Positions 25,154-33,393 of a DNA stretch of 41,936 bases are shown here, one piece after another; within the stretch, counting starts at the first letter, position 1, and every line of letters begins with the position of its first letter. A model generated the notes under the pieces. That model saw only the letters and a list, made by a program, of their open reading frames with translations, was not told the origin of the DNA and ran no database searches. Position numbers and translations under genes: made by a program. This DNA is from Chlorobium sp. (GTDB taxonomy: Bacteria; Bacteroidota; Chlorobiia; Chlorobiales; Chlorobiaceae), in NCBI RefSeq assembly GCF_021740465.1, contig NZ_JAIOZR010000017.1:1-41936 (forward strand), written 5' to 3'.

Positions 25154-26026
25154 TTATTCCTCGCTTCCCCTCCATGCTCCCCTTTCGCCGTACAGAACCG
25201 AGAGGATCAGAATCAGGAGCACAACCGTCATCAGCACTATTTCCGGCACGTAATTCGACGGATCGATCCAGATTTCGGTAAACACATTCCACCTGCCGAG
25301 TATTTCGACAACATTCCAGAAAATGATGACCGTCGGTATGGCATACCGGATTGCGCAGTCCAGTCGTATGATCTTTATGAGCTTCACGAACAGGAGTACC
25401 GACCACAGTAGCGAACCAAAAGCGATAAAACAGGTGACGGGATGACGGTCTCCGGCAAACTGATCGTCATAGGCGAAAAGCAGCACCATGTAAAAGCCCC
25501 AGAGCAACACAATGAACTCCATAAAGGTTGTCATCGCCGAACTACGGGAGAGCCGAACCGGTTGTTCAAGCACCTTGTCGATACCCAGAAGGCGCTGAAA
25601 CCATAGAAAAAACCGGCACCCTGTACGGACGCCGAACAGATAATAGAGCATGACAACCGCAAAAAAACCAACGGAGGAGGGCATGAGCAGATATTCAGCC
25701 TTGGTGACGAGTTCCCCGTTCAGCATCACCGGCTCTATGCCCAGGCGTTTGGCGTAGTACTCGAAACCGATCTCTATCCAGCCGGCCCATACAAAAAGAG
25801 CGCCGAACAAGCCGAGCAGCGTCGCGACGAGCTCTTTGGAAACGCGCATGCCGAAGAGCAGCATAGCGGTTCCAGCCAAACCCGACAGAAGCCCGGCAAG
25901 CACGACATGATCCTTGCCCAATGCACTTTGCAGAAGAATAACCGCCGCATGACCGAGAGGCATCGTCAGCAAAACGATAAAAAACGCCGTAATACCGGTC
26001 AGTGGCTTGTCGAGCTTCATATTCAT
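25154..26026 (-). CDS. Multipass membrane protein of unknown function
   Basis: A 290-residue protein, taken from ATG 26026. Upstream codons back to 26116 are open but abut the htpX terminator, so a start there would leave almost no room for a promoter. About seven or eight hydrophobic segments span the sequence; the longest loops hold a conserved-looking G-I-E-P-V-M-L-N-G-E-L segment and a D-P-S-N-Y-V-P-E-I segment near the C-terminus. I recognise no transporter signature. No ribosome site is obvious for either start. It should sit in the cytoplasmic membrane. Confidence 0.65.
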   Translation of the reverse strand: MNMKLDKPLTGITAFFIVLLTMPLGHAAVILLQSALGKDHVVLAGLLSGLAGTAMLLFGMRVSKELVATLLGLFGALFVWAGWIEIGFEYYAKRLGIEPVMLNGELVTKAEYLLMPSSVGFFAVVMLYYLFGVRTGCRFFLWFQRLLGIDKVLEQPVRLSRSSAMTTFMEFIVLLWGFYMVLLFAYDDQFAGDRHPVTCFIAFGSLLWSVLLFVKLIKIIRLDCAIRYAIPTVIIFWNVVEILGRWNVFTEIWIDPSNYVPEIVLMTVVLLILILSVLYGERGAWRGSEE

Positions 26027-26120
26027 GAGTTTAATCAAACGTATCGGAAACACCCCAAAATAACCCTTCAACAGGCAAAGAGCAACGTAATCATCCGGCA
26101 GCACCCGGTTTTCCATATAA

Positions 26121-26149
26121 CAAAACCCCGCACTAAAGGCGGGGCTTTG
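26121..26149 (-). terminator. Intrinsic terminator after htpX
   Basis: GCGGGG (26139-26144) and CCCCGC (26126-26131) form a six-base GC stem around a seven-base loop. On the minus strand it is followed by TTTTGTT, giving a standard rho-independent terminator 25 bases downstream of the htpX stop. The plus-strand side (CTTTG) is too weak to be bidirectional. Confidence 0.85.
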
Positions 26150-26168
26150 TCAATTGAACGGCTCAAAT

Positions 26169-27044
26169 TCAGCGAGCCGATTCGAGCGCTGCAATCCGCG
26201 ATTCAAGGGGCGGGTGACTGCTGAAAAGCGCCATCATGCCGCCGCCGGCAATGCCGCTCGCTGCCATCTCCTTGGGCAACTGGCCGGCCTGGAGACCTCC
26301 CAGCGCCCGCAGTGCGTCGATCATCGGGCGACGGTCACCCATCAGTGCTGCCGCTCCCGCGTCAGCCCGGAATTCGCGCTTGCGTGAAAAGTACATGACG
26401 ACGATGCTTGCCAGAATGCCGAACATGATTTCAAAGACAATGCTGCTGATCCAGTAGCCGATACCAGGACTGCCGGACTCGTCCTCGTCCCTGCGAAGAA
26501 AGCTGTCCACCGCGTAGGCAGCCACGCGAGAGAGAAAAATCACGAAAGTATTGACCACCCCCTGTATCAGCGTCAGGGTAACCATGTCGCCGTTTTCGAT
26601 GTGGGCGACCTCGTGGGCGAGTACAGCCTTAACCTGCTCTTTGTTCATGCTCTGCATGAGCCCGGTCGATACCGCCACCAGCGATCTGTTCCTGCTGGGG
26701 CCGGTGGCAAAAGCGTTGGGAGCGCCGTCATAGATGGCCACCTCTGGCATCGACAGGTTTGCCTTCTTGGTGAGCTGTCGCACGGTGTCAACAAGCCACG
26801 CCTCGTCCTGGTTGGCTGGCCGTTCGATAACCCGAGCGCCGGTGCTCCATTTCGCCATGGTTTTGGACATCAGTAGCGAAATAAAGGATCCTCCAAAGCC
26901 GATCAGGGCGGCAAATACCAGCAACATGCCGAGATTCAGGCCGTTGGCAGTCAAAAACCGGTCGACGCCCAACAGACGGGCACTGACCGACAGCACCAGC
27001 ATCACCGCAATGTTTGTCAACAAAAAAAGAACCACCCGTTTCAT
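26169..27044 (-). CDS. htpX: Membrane zinc metalloprotease HtpX
   Basis: A 291-residue M48-family protease of the cytoplasmic membrane that degrades misfolded membrane proteins. Four hydrophobic segments include two at the N-terminus. The zinc motif is [12 protein letters not shown], followed by R-E-F-R-A-D-A-G-A with the third zinc ligand. The N-terminal [13 protein letters not shown] and the C-terminal [14 protein letters not shown] are diagnostic. AGGAGG lies six bases before the ATG at 27044, so this start is preferred over the ATG at 27050. A terminator follows it directly. Confidence 0.96.
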   Translation of the reverse strand: MKRVVLFLLTNIAVMLVLSVSARLLGVDRFLTANGLNLGMLLVFAALIGFGGSFISLLMSKTMAKWSTGARVIERPANQDEAWLVDTVRQLTKKANLSMPEVAIYDGAPNAFATGPSRNRSLVAVSTGLMQSMNKEQVKAVLAHEVAHIENGDMVTLTLIQGVVNTFVIFLSRVAAYAVDSFLRRDEDESGSPGIGYWISSIVFEIMFGILASIVVMYFSRKREFRADAGAAALMGDRRPMIDALRALGGLQAGQLPKEMAASGIAGGGMMALFSSHPPLESRIAALESAR

Positions 27045-27246
27045 CCACATCCTCCTCTATAGTCGTTATTGATTGGTAATAGTTATTACAGGGGCTGGCG
27101 CTTTACCAGAATATCCACCCCGGTCTCTTCGGATAATTATACAAAATCTGCGCTTTTCAAAAATCATTTTCGCTTCGGCACATAGCCCCGAAGCGCAAGC
27201 GGCTCAACATCAGTATTCAATCTTTAATCTTCCGCATCCGCTCTCC

Positions 27247-27309
27247 CAGCTACCGGCTACAGCCTTCTCGTTCCTGCCTCCCGTCTACTGTCTACTGCCT
27301 ACCGGCTAC
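27247..27309. repeat. Heptanucleotide array A (nine units)
   Basis: Nine consecutive seven-base units, mostly of the form NNNCTAC (CAGCTAC, CGGCTAC, AGCCTTC, TCGTTCC, TGCCTCC, CGTCTAC, TGTCTAC, TGCCTAC, CGGCTAC), all in one phase. The array covers the stop codon and last residues of the minus-strand GH18-like gene: the TAG stop is a CTA within a unit. Confidence 0.75.
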
Positions 27310-28276
27310 TGAAAAAGGCCCACTCGCTCGCGTCCATCTCCCATTCGCAGTAGATGGCCACCCCGGCATAGTTATCCGGCAGCACCCGGTATGTTTCCAG
27401 TCCCGCATGAATCCCGGAAAGCGCGTTTCGCAGGCTCTCAGTTTCAGCGACATGGAGCCTTGCGCCGGAATCTTCGTAGGCCGGAATGCCGAGGAGCACC
27501 TCCGTCCTGCCGGACCAGTCAAGCACCTGCACACTCCAGACTTTCATCAGATGGCGGTAGAACCTGGCCGACCGGATCGAAGTATCGTACATCATGGGAA
27601 CGATCTGCTCTGTCCGTCTGGCAACCTCAGCGTAATACGGTTTGTTCCAGTGTATTTTAATAAATGGCCGGGAACCCTTTGGCGGCGGGTAAGCCGCCAC
27701 GGAAATGATCTTCCCCTCCGGCATTGCCTGGCGCAGCTCGTCGAGCAACGCGAGAAATGCCTCATTACCATCAGGAACAGGTTCGATGTTGAGATGGATG
27801 CCTGCCAGCCGCGGGTGGGCATTGAGCAAAGCAACCACGGACGAAACGAAACGCTCCCTCCATAGGGCGGAATCCGGAAAGCAATGCTTCCGGGAAACTC
27901 CGCCAACCCATGGCAGTACCCTGAAACCTGAAAACCCGTCGAGGAACCGTTCCGTCTGCAGAGAATCGGCCAGAGCGATCCGTCCGTCGGATGTGCAGGG
28001 ACAGAGGTGCGGAAAAACGTCCCTCACTCCGTGCTCCGCGAGCAGAAGCGCCAGTTCATGGATCCTTGCATCGTTACGGAACCGCGACCGATCCCTCCCG
28101 TTCCGCAGGAACCACCCGTCGTCCCCTATCCAGCCGTGCTGGAGCCAGATGCCGTTGGTACGCAGGTCGTGTCGCCCGTCCGGAACGGAGCGGCCCGACG
28201 ACTATGCGTGCCAGGCAAGTGCGGCTACTGCGGCAATCGCCGACAGCAGCAGGATAGGGCGCAGGAGTTTTCGCAT
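27299..28276 (-). pseudogene. GH18-like secreted protein interrupted by in-frame TAG
   Basis: A 326-codon reading frame with one internal stop. Codons 1-24 (from ATG 28276) encode a clear signal peptide, R-K-L-L-R-P-I-L-L-L-S-A-I-A-A-V-A-A-L. Codon 25 is TAG (28204-28202). The frame then continues open to 27299 with W-L-Q-H-G-W-I-G-D-D-G-W-F, L-A-G-I-H-L-N-I-E-P, I-S-V-A-A-Y-P-P-P and V-P-M-M-Y-D. This order is typical of a GH18-like TIM barrel, with a possible catalytic acid in the N-I-E-P segment. The first plausible start after the TAG is a GTG at 28027, which would lose the secretion signal and the first conserved block. A recent nonsense mutation, a sequencing error or readthrough would explain it. 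Confidence 0.75.
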
Positions 28277-28320
28277 GATGGTATCCGGAATGAGCAGTTC
28301 ACCTCTTCCGGGAAATAACG

Positions 28321-28370
28321 AAAAAAAAATGACTGACCGATAGCTGCCATGCGGCACTACCGGTCAGTCA
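28321..28370 (-). terminator. Long intrinsic terminator after the DUF2934 gene
   Basis: A perfect ten-base stem (TGACTGACCG 28330-28339 with CGGTCAGTCA 28361-28370) encloses an inner TGCC/GGCA extension with one bulge. On the minus strand a run of nine T follows directly. This is a strong rho-independent terminator, 31 bases past the DUF2934 stop codon. Confidence 0.92.
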
Positions 28371-28400
28371 CGGATAAGGAGAGAGAGTGCAGTACCTTGC

Positions 28401-28574
28401 CTAAACGGCCTCGACGCTCTCTTCTGCAAAGGCTTCCTCGGCCTGCAACCAGTCCTCTTCGGCAGTGCCCTCCGGCTCACCATTTGCTTTCCAGATAAAA
28501 TAGGCGGCAAGCCTGATCTGCTCTTCTCGCTGTTCCGGTGTCAGCGCATCCCGTTCAATCGCATCGTTTGACAT
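28401..28574 (-). CDS. DUF2934 domain small protein
   Basis: A 57-residue acidic protein that is nearly all DUF2934 domain: R-E-E-Q-I-R-L-A-A-Y-F-I-W-K-A-N-G-E-P-E-G-T-A-E-E-D-W-L-Q-A-E-E-A-F split here by hyphens, with the family A-Y-x-x-W and G-x-P-E-G-x-x-x-x-x-W-x-x-A-E pattern. Members are short helical proteins of unknown role. The ATG at 28574 follows a GGAA site; an upstream in-frame start (28613) would add an unrelated polar tail. A very strong terminator ends the transcript, consistent with a highly expressed single-gene unit. Confidence 0.85.
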   Translation of the reverse strand: MSNDAIERDALTPEQREEQIRLAAYFIWKANGEPEGTAEEDWLQAEEAFAEESVEAV

Positions 28575-28752
28575 GGCAGTATTCCGTTTCGTGTTTTCCG
28601 ACCTGTAAGACACCTTTTTTCATCTTTCCTTTCGCATTCACTTCTCCAACAACAACGGCACAACTGCTATGTTACGGCTTTTCCCGAACCGTGGAAAGAG
28701 TCCCTACGTTACGTTAAGGAAAACAATACAGCCTACCTTCTTCTGCCTGCCG

Positions 28753-28891
28753 CCTACTGGCTACTGGCTACTGACTTCCTCCTCCCGCTCACATCTCCAG
28801 TATCCAGTATCCAGTATCCAGTATCCAGTATCCTGTATTCTGTATCCTGTATCCTGCCTACTGACTACTGACTACTGCCTACTGACTACTT
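28753..28891. repeat. Heptanucleotide array B (about 20 units), the largest
   Basis: About 139 bases with period seven: CTACTGG units, a degenerate middle, five TCCAGTA units, four TCCTGTA-type units, then CTACTGA/CTACTGC units. Phase is kept throughout with at most a one-base slip. It lies in the 386-base gap between the DUF2934 gene and the gene at 28961, whose ribosome site is 60 bases beyond. Nothing else is visible in this gap. Confidence 0.9.
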
Positions 28892-28960
28892 CTTTCCGTA
28901 TATTGCGACCGCTTTATGAACCAATTGCAAATACGAAACCCTACCCCCGGAGGAAACAAC

Positions 28961-29197
28961 ATGCAGACGATTTATGCTGACGGAATCGCAAACATGACCC
29001 TTATCGACGGCGTCATACGCATCGATCTTGTCAACGTCATTTCAGTCGAAAAGGGCAAGGAACCCGACATTCAGCCAGTCGGACGTCTTGCCCTTTCGAT
29101 GCCTGCGCTGATTCGTACACACGACCAGCTTACGAAGATGATCGACAAAATGGTAGCGGACGGCATTCTCACAAAAACCCCCCCTCCGGCAAACTGA
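28961..29197 (+). CDS. Uncharacterised small protein (78 aa)
   Basis: A 78-residue soluble protein. CGGAGGAAACAAC precedes the ATG, a good ribosome site. The N-terminal half is beta-rich (A-N-M-T-L-I-D-G-V-I-R-I-D-L-V-N-V-I), and the C-terminal half is helical (P-A-L-I-R-T-H-D-Q-L-T-K-M-I-D-K-M). The layout resembles small DUF3467-type proteins, but the match is too weak to name. Its transcript begins close to the large heptanucleotide array and ends in a nested hairpin structure. Confidence 0.75.
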   Translation: MQTIYADGIANMTLIDGVIRIDLVNVISVEKGKEPDIQPVGRLALSMPALIRTHDQLTKMIDKMVADGILTKTPPPAN

Positions 29198-29271
29198 AGC
29201 CTCAGGGGAAAAACAGGCTGCCGCTCTCTTTTCAGGTTGCTTCACGGAACTGAAGCCACCTGCTGAGGCTT
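29197..29271 (+). other. Nested inverted repeats; possible structured RNA or attenuator
   Basis: An outer stem AAGCCTCAG (29197-29205) with CTGAGGCTT (29263-29271) encloses an inner hairpin CAGGTTGCTTC (29233-29243) with GAAGCCACCTG (29252-29262). The inner stem has 10 of 11 pairs, and the two stems stack end to end. It begins at the stop codon of the 28961 gene and has no T-tract. It is more elaborate than a terminator. Confidence 0.5.
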
Positions 29272-29327
29272 GCCATACCTTTCCAGCAGGAAAAGCCTGA
29301 AGAAAAGAGTACAGACCTGGCCGATGA

Positions 29328-29624
29328 TCAGGATTTTGTGGAGCCGCCGGGAAAAACGGCAATCAGCCTTTTCTTCGCTACAGGCTTTGTCGTCATGCGA
29401 CCTTCTGCAGTGGCCGCGTTCGAACTGCCGCTGGCTGCAATATCGACGCGCTTGTACGCATCAAACGGGGCGAGTCTCGAAGCACTCCCTGCCTGAACAC
29501 CGGATGGCCTGCCTGTCACATTAGGCTTCGGCTTCGGGCTGTTGGCTGGTTTCGGCTTCGGACTGCTGGCGGCAGGAGCACCTGTCTGCTTTTCCGGTTT
29601 GGTTGCTTCCGTTGACGGTGTCAT
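29328..29624 (-). CDS. Low-complexity basic protein (98 aa), unknown
   Basis: A 98-residue protein with a near-perfect ribosome site (AAGGAGGTTATC before the ATG at 29624), which is the main reason for believing it. The N-terminal half is disordered: a T-E-A-T-K-P-E-K-Q-T start, then a duplicated S-P-K-P-K-P unit joined by A-N and followed by N-V-T-G-R-P-S-G. The C-terminal half is Ala/Ser/Lys-rich and ends in K-K-R-L-I-A-V-F-P-G-G-S. The Pro/Lys repeats resemble nucleic-acid-binding tails. No signal peptide or domain is seen. Confidence 0.7.
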   Translation of the reverse strand: MTPSTEATKPEKQTGAPAASSPKPKPANSPKPKPNVTGRPSGVQAGSASRLAPFDAYKRVDIAASGSSNAATAEGRMTTKPVAKKRLIAVFPGGSTKS

Positions 29625-29838
29625 GATAACCTCCTTGATAAAGGGTTTATGCCGGGGAAATTCATGTGCCAGTACATAATCCTGGCAGAATGGCTTGCGT
29701 GGTATAATGCCACAGTACCGAAACTACAAAATCCCCAAGAAGCATGGAAATAAAGGGCCCCTCCAAAAAGTATGATGCTTCCATCCCGGAAACCGAAAGT
29801 TTAACCCTCACCCGGCAATCCAGCCTCTTTCCTATCCT

Positions 29839-29894
29839 GACTCCCGCCTGCTGGCTACCGGCTTCTGTCCCTAATCCACCGATCACCGATCGTC
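29839..29894. repeat. Heptanucleotide array C (eight units)
   Basis: GACTCCC, GCCTGCT, GGCTACC, GGCTTCT, GTCCCTA, ATCCACC, GATCACC and GATCGTC run in a single phase. It is more degenerate than array B but has the same strand orientation and C/T bias. It stands in the gap just before the AT-rich block. Confidence 0.6.
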
Positions 29895-30096
29895 ACTCGC
29901 TACCCATACAATTAATGTATTTTAAAGCGGTATTTCAAGATATGGTTCGACGTTATATAATGGTTGTCCCTGATTCCCACCTGAAACAACAATTTCAAAA
30001 GTGGATATCAACCACAAGAAAGCAGAAAAACTATATGAAAAAGTATTGTTGATTCTGTTTTTACCCTATTCTTTTAATTAGATATTGTTAATGAAC

Positions 30097-30121
30097 CACC
30101 CCGCAGCAGAGCTGCGGGGTG
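30097..30121. repeat. Strong 11-bp hairpin, REP-like
   Basis: CACCCCGCAGC (30097-30107) and GCTGCGGGGTG (30111-30121) form a perfect 11-base stem with an AGA loop. Such GC-rich hairpins in AT-rich surroundings resemble REP elements moved by RAYT transposases, or element ends. No direct T-tract follows (the nearest lies eight bases on), so a terminator is less likely. Confidence 0.6.
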
Positions 30122-30250
30122 TGAAATTCATTTTTTACGATTCGTTCCCGAAGCAGATCATCGAAAAACTCAACCATCGATGACTCTTTTTCCTGCCAAA
30201 ATTATTCTCTATCTGAAATAATAAATCATAAATTTGTCCCAAAACAGTAG

Positions 30251-30853
30251 TTACTGTACAGCTTTTTTCTCCGGTATACTTGAAAAAAGATTATATAACG
30301 CAATACTGATTGCCTCATCATCCATACCGCTCTTCATAATCATTCCTAATAATCCCCCTTGCCCAGTACTACCAATACCTTTATCATGCCAAACTGTAAT
30401 TCCGGCATCTTTATCAAAAACATATCCTGATATCTCTGCATTACCAGTACTACCGAATGTTAGTTTTGTTGAGACATCAAGAATATTTATGACCATTATA
30501 TATCTGTTCTTTTCGGCAGGGCAAAGGTTATTAATAAACACTTTATTTGGCGACTTTAATTCATCCTCATCAATTCTCACAGCTTCAACACCAACAGGCA
30601 CTTCTGTAATAACATAGCCTTTTTTCTGAATCATCTTTGAGCTTTTTTCCTGAACTTTCTTTATATCAACCTTCTCTTTTTTATCAAACCTTGAATCATA
30701 TGGTGGTAATATTGCAAGTTGAGGTATTGATTCCATCTGAAACCCAGCAGCACTATAAATCGGTGTACGTGGAGACGTACTACCACAACCGCATATAACA
30801 AGCAGGAATAACGATGTGACAAACCAATAAAGAAGATTTGTTTTTTTCAGCAT
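30251..30853 (-). CDS. GNA1162/DUF799-like lipoprotein
   Basis: A 200-residue protein. The signal peptide (L-L-Y-W-F-V-T-S-L-F-L-L-V-I-C-G-C) ends in a lipobox cysteine at about position 22-24. The mature part fits the DUF799/GNA1162 pattern: L-A-I-L-P-P near the start, a K-G-Y-V-I-T segment, and I-M-V-I-N-I-L-D-V-S, with a glycine-rich segment near the C-terminus. GNA1162-like proteins are outer-membrane-associated lipoproteins often found with CsgG-like partners. AGGAGG lies eight bases before the ATG. It is the second gene of a two-gene unit, 17 bases after its neighbour, inside the AT-rich block. Confidence 0.75.
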   Translation of the reverse strand: MLKKTNLLYWFVTSLFLLVICGCGSTSPRTPIYSAAGFQMESIPQLAILPPYDSRFDKKEKVDIKKVQEKSSKMIQKKGYVITEVPVGVEAVRIDEDELKSPNKVFINNLCPAEKNRYIMVINILDVSTKLTFGSTGNAEISGYVFDKDAGITVWHDKGIGSTGQGGLLGMIMKSGMDDEAISIALYNLFSSIPEKKAVQ

Positions 30854-30870
30854 TTTCTTTTCCTCCTGAT

Positions 30871-31506
30871 TTAATGTTTTTTTGTACCTTCAAGAGCCAT
30901 CCTTATAAAGCCAATAAATTTTGTACTTTTATAATCAGGTATTTTCCTGATATATTTTTCATTTTTCCAAATAACCTCCCCTGTTTGACAATCAATCAAT
31001 GATATTCGATATCTGGCGACAGATGAGGTTGAACTAATCGCACCAGAATATGGATCCCATGAACCACCCGGGCCTGTTTTAGCATATAGCTCATGAGATA
31101 GGACATATATATTTTTGTTAGACGCTGATAATTTTTTTAATATTTTATATGCATAATCATCAAGCTGCCCCAAAGCAAGCTTCTTTGCCAAGCCAGACAA
31201 TTCCTGACAATGTGGCTGATACACTGTATTGATGGCGGAGGTCTTGTCTATAATATTTATTTGTGCATTACTACTTGCAATCGCATTTTTTGCCTCAGCC
31301 ACAAACAATGAGTTTAATTGGGAGGCATCAGGAAACTCATATATCATCTCATTCACAATATTTTCAAATATTATTCGACTATCACATATCAAGATTGAAG
31401 AATGTGCAGGTATCTCCTTAACCTTATCTGTTAATAAGATCTCTTCAGACTTAGCCTGCATGCTGAAAAAAAAAGATAATAATAATAAAAAAACTATTTT
31501 GAGCAT
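30871..31506 (-). CDS. Secreted protein of unknown family, partner of GNA1162-like lipoprotein
   Basis: A 211-residue protein. The ATG at 31506 gives a classic signal peptide (L-K-I-V-F-L-L-L-L-S-F-F-F-S-M-Q-A-K-A-like); a GTG at 31536 is in frame. The mature part has an I-L-I-C-D-S-R segment, three cysteines and, near the end, a nucleotide-free beta-hairpin pattern S-V-A-R-Y-R-I-S-L-I-D-C-Q-T-G-E-V-I-W. This last pattern also occurs in CsgG- and GNA1162-type lipoproteins, where it ends the alpha/beta domain. Codon use is AT-rich, unlike neighbours. It is probably envelope-located and co-expressed with the downstream lipoprotein. Confidence 0.65.
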   Translation of the reverse strand: MLKIVFLLLLSFFFSMQAKSEEILLTDKVKEIPAHSSILICDSRIIFENIVNEMIYEFPDASQLNSLFVAEAKNAIASSNAQINIIDKTSAINTVYQPHCQELSGLAKKLALGQLDDYAYKILKKLSASNKNIYVLSHELYAKTGPGGSWDPYSGAISSTSSVARYRISLIDCQTGEVIWKNEKYIRKIPDYKSTKFIGFIRMALEGTKKH

Positions 31507-31740
31507 GATATTATATATTTTATAAGTTTTGAACACATCAACTACTCGGACTAATCAAAACAATGATTACATCTCATTTATTTGAGTTGAACCTCGCCAA
31601 TAAACAAGTATATTTTAACAACTATTTTCTATCCGCGCCCTAATTTATTTTTTATTCAGCACTCATTCTCTCGATATTCGCTGTTAAATACCTTGATTCA
31701 TTCAGGAATACAAGGATATCTTCCTATCCCCCTATATGAC

Positions 31741-32706
31741 CTATCTGCTTTCAAGCCATTTTTTCAGCTCAGGATCCGCAAGACCTTTAATAATCGTCGC
31801 CCGATTCTTCCAGACTCGCTTCTTTTTGATATTGATTCCCGCTTTGTCCAGAATCTTCAAGGCCGAGGCAGTTTCAAATTCGTTGATCTCTCTTGAGCCC
31901 CCGAACCCTTGGTACTGTGAGCGACTGACAAGAATTCCAAGCTCGTCGTAATCAGCATTGTCTGTCACGATCCATACTACAGCCTGCCGTACCGCGTATG
32001 TAACATTTGCGCTTTCGAGCACTGGCATCAGTCTTGTCAGTTCAGCCTTCTCGGGGAATCGCTGTACCGAAAAGCGGTTCTCCTGACCGGGAATATCGCG
32101 AGGCCGGTTCGCACATGCAGCATCGAGTAGCCCTTCTGTCCACTCATCCGAGCCAAGAAACACCCGGCTTTTGGCGGTCGTGACCATATTCTGAACCGAA
32201 GATATCGAGGAAACAAAAAAGGTACCGACAGGAATCAGCACGGTAACCGGATAGGGAACCAGCCTGCGGATACTGATGCTGACATTCTGAATACCGCTTC
32301 CTTCGGTTTTCACATCTATTTTCCGTTCATTCAGCAGATCGATAATATCTTCCCCTTCACTCATCCCTTTCAAAACTTTTTTGGCTTCATCCTGCTTGAC
32401 ATGGCCGGGATATTCATCAAGAAACCTTTTCAAGGAGTCCTCGTTTCCTGACTTCAAGGCAGCAGCATAGATACTTTCATTGTGAAGCAAAGAGAAAATC
32501 CTGCTTTTGGCTTCTGGAGCATGCTTCCCTTGTGGACATGCGTTCAGGTACGATGCGTATTCAGCTGCAGTGCCTTTTTTACCCGTCAGCTCCCACTTAA
32601 GATCATCCATGTATCCAGGTGAAAAAGAAAACAGGATTCGAGCTGCAACAACGAGGATAAGCACCATGGATACAAGCAGAACTGTCTTACGAATTACTTT
32701 TTGCAT
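31741..32706 (-). CDS. Membrane-anchored protein of unknown function (321 aa)
   Basis: A 321-residue protein. A single N-terminal transmembrane helix (about 7-28) is followed by a TPR/Sel1-like or YfiO-like region rich in A-A-E-Y-A-S-Y-L and D-E-Y-P-G-H. Next come a beta-rich domain (about 130-200; V-S-I-S-I-R-R-L-V-P-Y-P-V-T-V-L-I-P-V-G-T) and an R-E-I-N-E-F-E-T-A segment near the C-terminus. Base composition is GC-moderate, so it lies at or past the edge of the AT-rich block. No ribosome site is obvious. It would sit in the periplasm, anchored to the inner membrane. Confidence 0.7.
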   Translation of the reverse strand: MQKVIRKTVLLVSMVLILVVAARILFSFSPGYMDDLKWELTGKKGTAAEYASYLNACPQGKHAPEAKSRIFSLLHNESIYAAALKSGNEDSLKRFLDEYPGHVKQDEAKKVLKGMSEGEDIIDLLNERKIDVKTEGSGIQNVSISIRRLVPYPVTVLIPVGTFFVSSISSVQNMVTTAKSRVFLGSDEWTEGLLDAACANRPRDIPGQENRFSVQRFPEKAELTRLMPVLESANVTYAVRQAVVWIVTDNADYDELGILVSRSQYQGFGGSREINEFETASALKILDKAGINIKKKRVWKNRATIIKGLADPELKKWLESR

Positions 32707-33393
32707 AATTCAGGCAACGAGAGTTCGTCGAAAAACTCGAATCAGGAACCTCAAAAACCACCTGTCTGATATTCAGCAAAACAGGAATACACTGAGGACC
32801 ATTCACCAGTTAAATCGAAAAAAGAAAACCCGCATGATATGAATCGGAGTCAGAACTATCCAGGCATAGGACGAGGCGGCTAGTGGGAAGCAACGTAGCG
32901 ATACAGCAAAAACCGAACCGGGATAAAAATCCAAATACAACAGGTACTGCTTGAACAGCTGGTGTAGCATTATGAAAAAAAATGAAGGAATATCAACGTT
33001 ATAATTTATTAAAATAACAACAATTTTGAAACTCTTTTGACCTTGATTTTCTGGCGATCCATCAACCCGGACAATGTAGAAATCGTGAATTACCGATAAG
33101 CATACCAACAGATTGCGATATCGAACGTTATCATTTAACTGTTCATTGCTTTGCGGCATTCGGCTATGCGGATAATGCAGTTGAACTACTTGTCGGTTCA
33201 CCGGCAGAGCAGCATCCTGAAACACTCGAATCTGGGTTACAGACATAAAGTGCGAACCACAACGAAGATTCCCGGAGTCACAAAAGATGTGAAAACAGGA
33301 ACTGGATACAAGCTTACGGCTCCAGCCTCCAGCCCACCGCTCACATCTTCCTCCCCTTCATCTTCCTGAATACTGCCTACCACCGCCTGCTGG
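32707..33393. other. Gene-poor 687-base region
   Basis: An AT-rich region with no gene I can support. A 147-codon open frame on the minus strand has no ribosome site and unusual composition; a 72-codon open frame without a start exists on the plus strand at about 33026-33250. Both may be decayed remnants. Heptanucleotide array D occupies the right end. Confidence 0.45.

Larger units (their letters stand above)
29625..30250. other. Gene-poor region at the edge of an AT-rich block
   Basis: A 626-base region without a supportable gene. It holds heptanucleotide array C and a strong hairpin (both listed). From about 29900 base composition becomes markedly AT-rich, marking the start of the probable acquired block. 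The short open frames here lack ribosome sites. Confidence 0.5.

Noticed and set aside
28741-28891. CRISPR array
   Set aside because: Repeats are seven bases long with no spacers and no cas genes nearby; this is a tandem heptanucleotide array.
29744-30052. 102-codon plus-strand frame across array C
   Set aside because: It runs through a repeat array and into AT-rich DNA, with no ribosome site and no domain.
32803-33246. 147-codon minus-strand frame in the gene-poor region
   Set aside because: No ribosome site, mixed hydrophobic/polar composition without domain, in AT-rich DNA where long open frames arise by chance.
33026-33250. 72-codon plus-strand open frame between two stops
   Set aside because: Reads partly protein-like (A-F-G-Y-A-D-N-A-V-E-L-L-V-G) but has no start codon and no recognisable family; at most a remnant.
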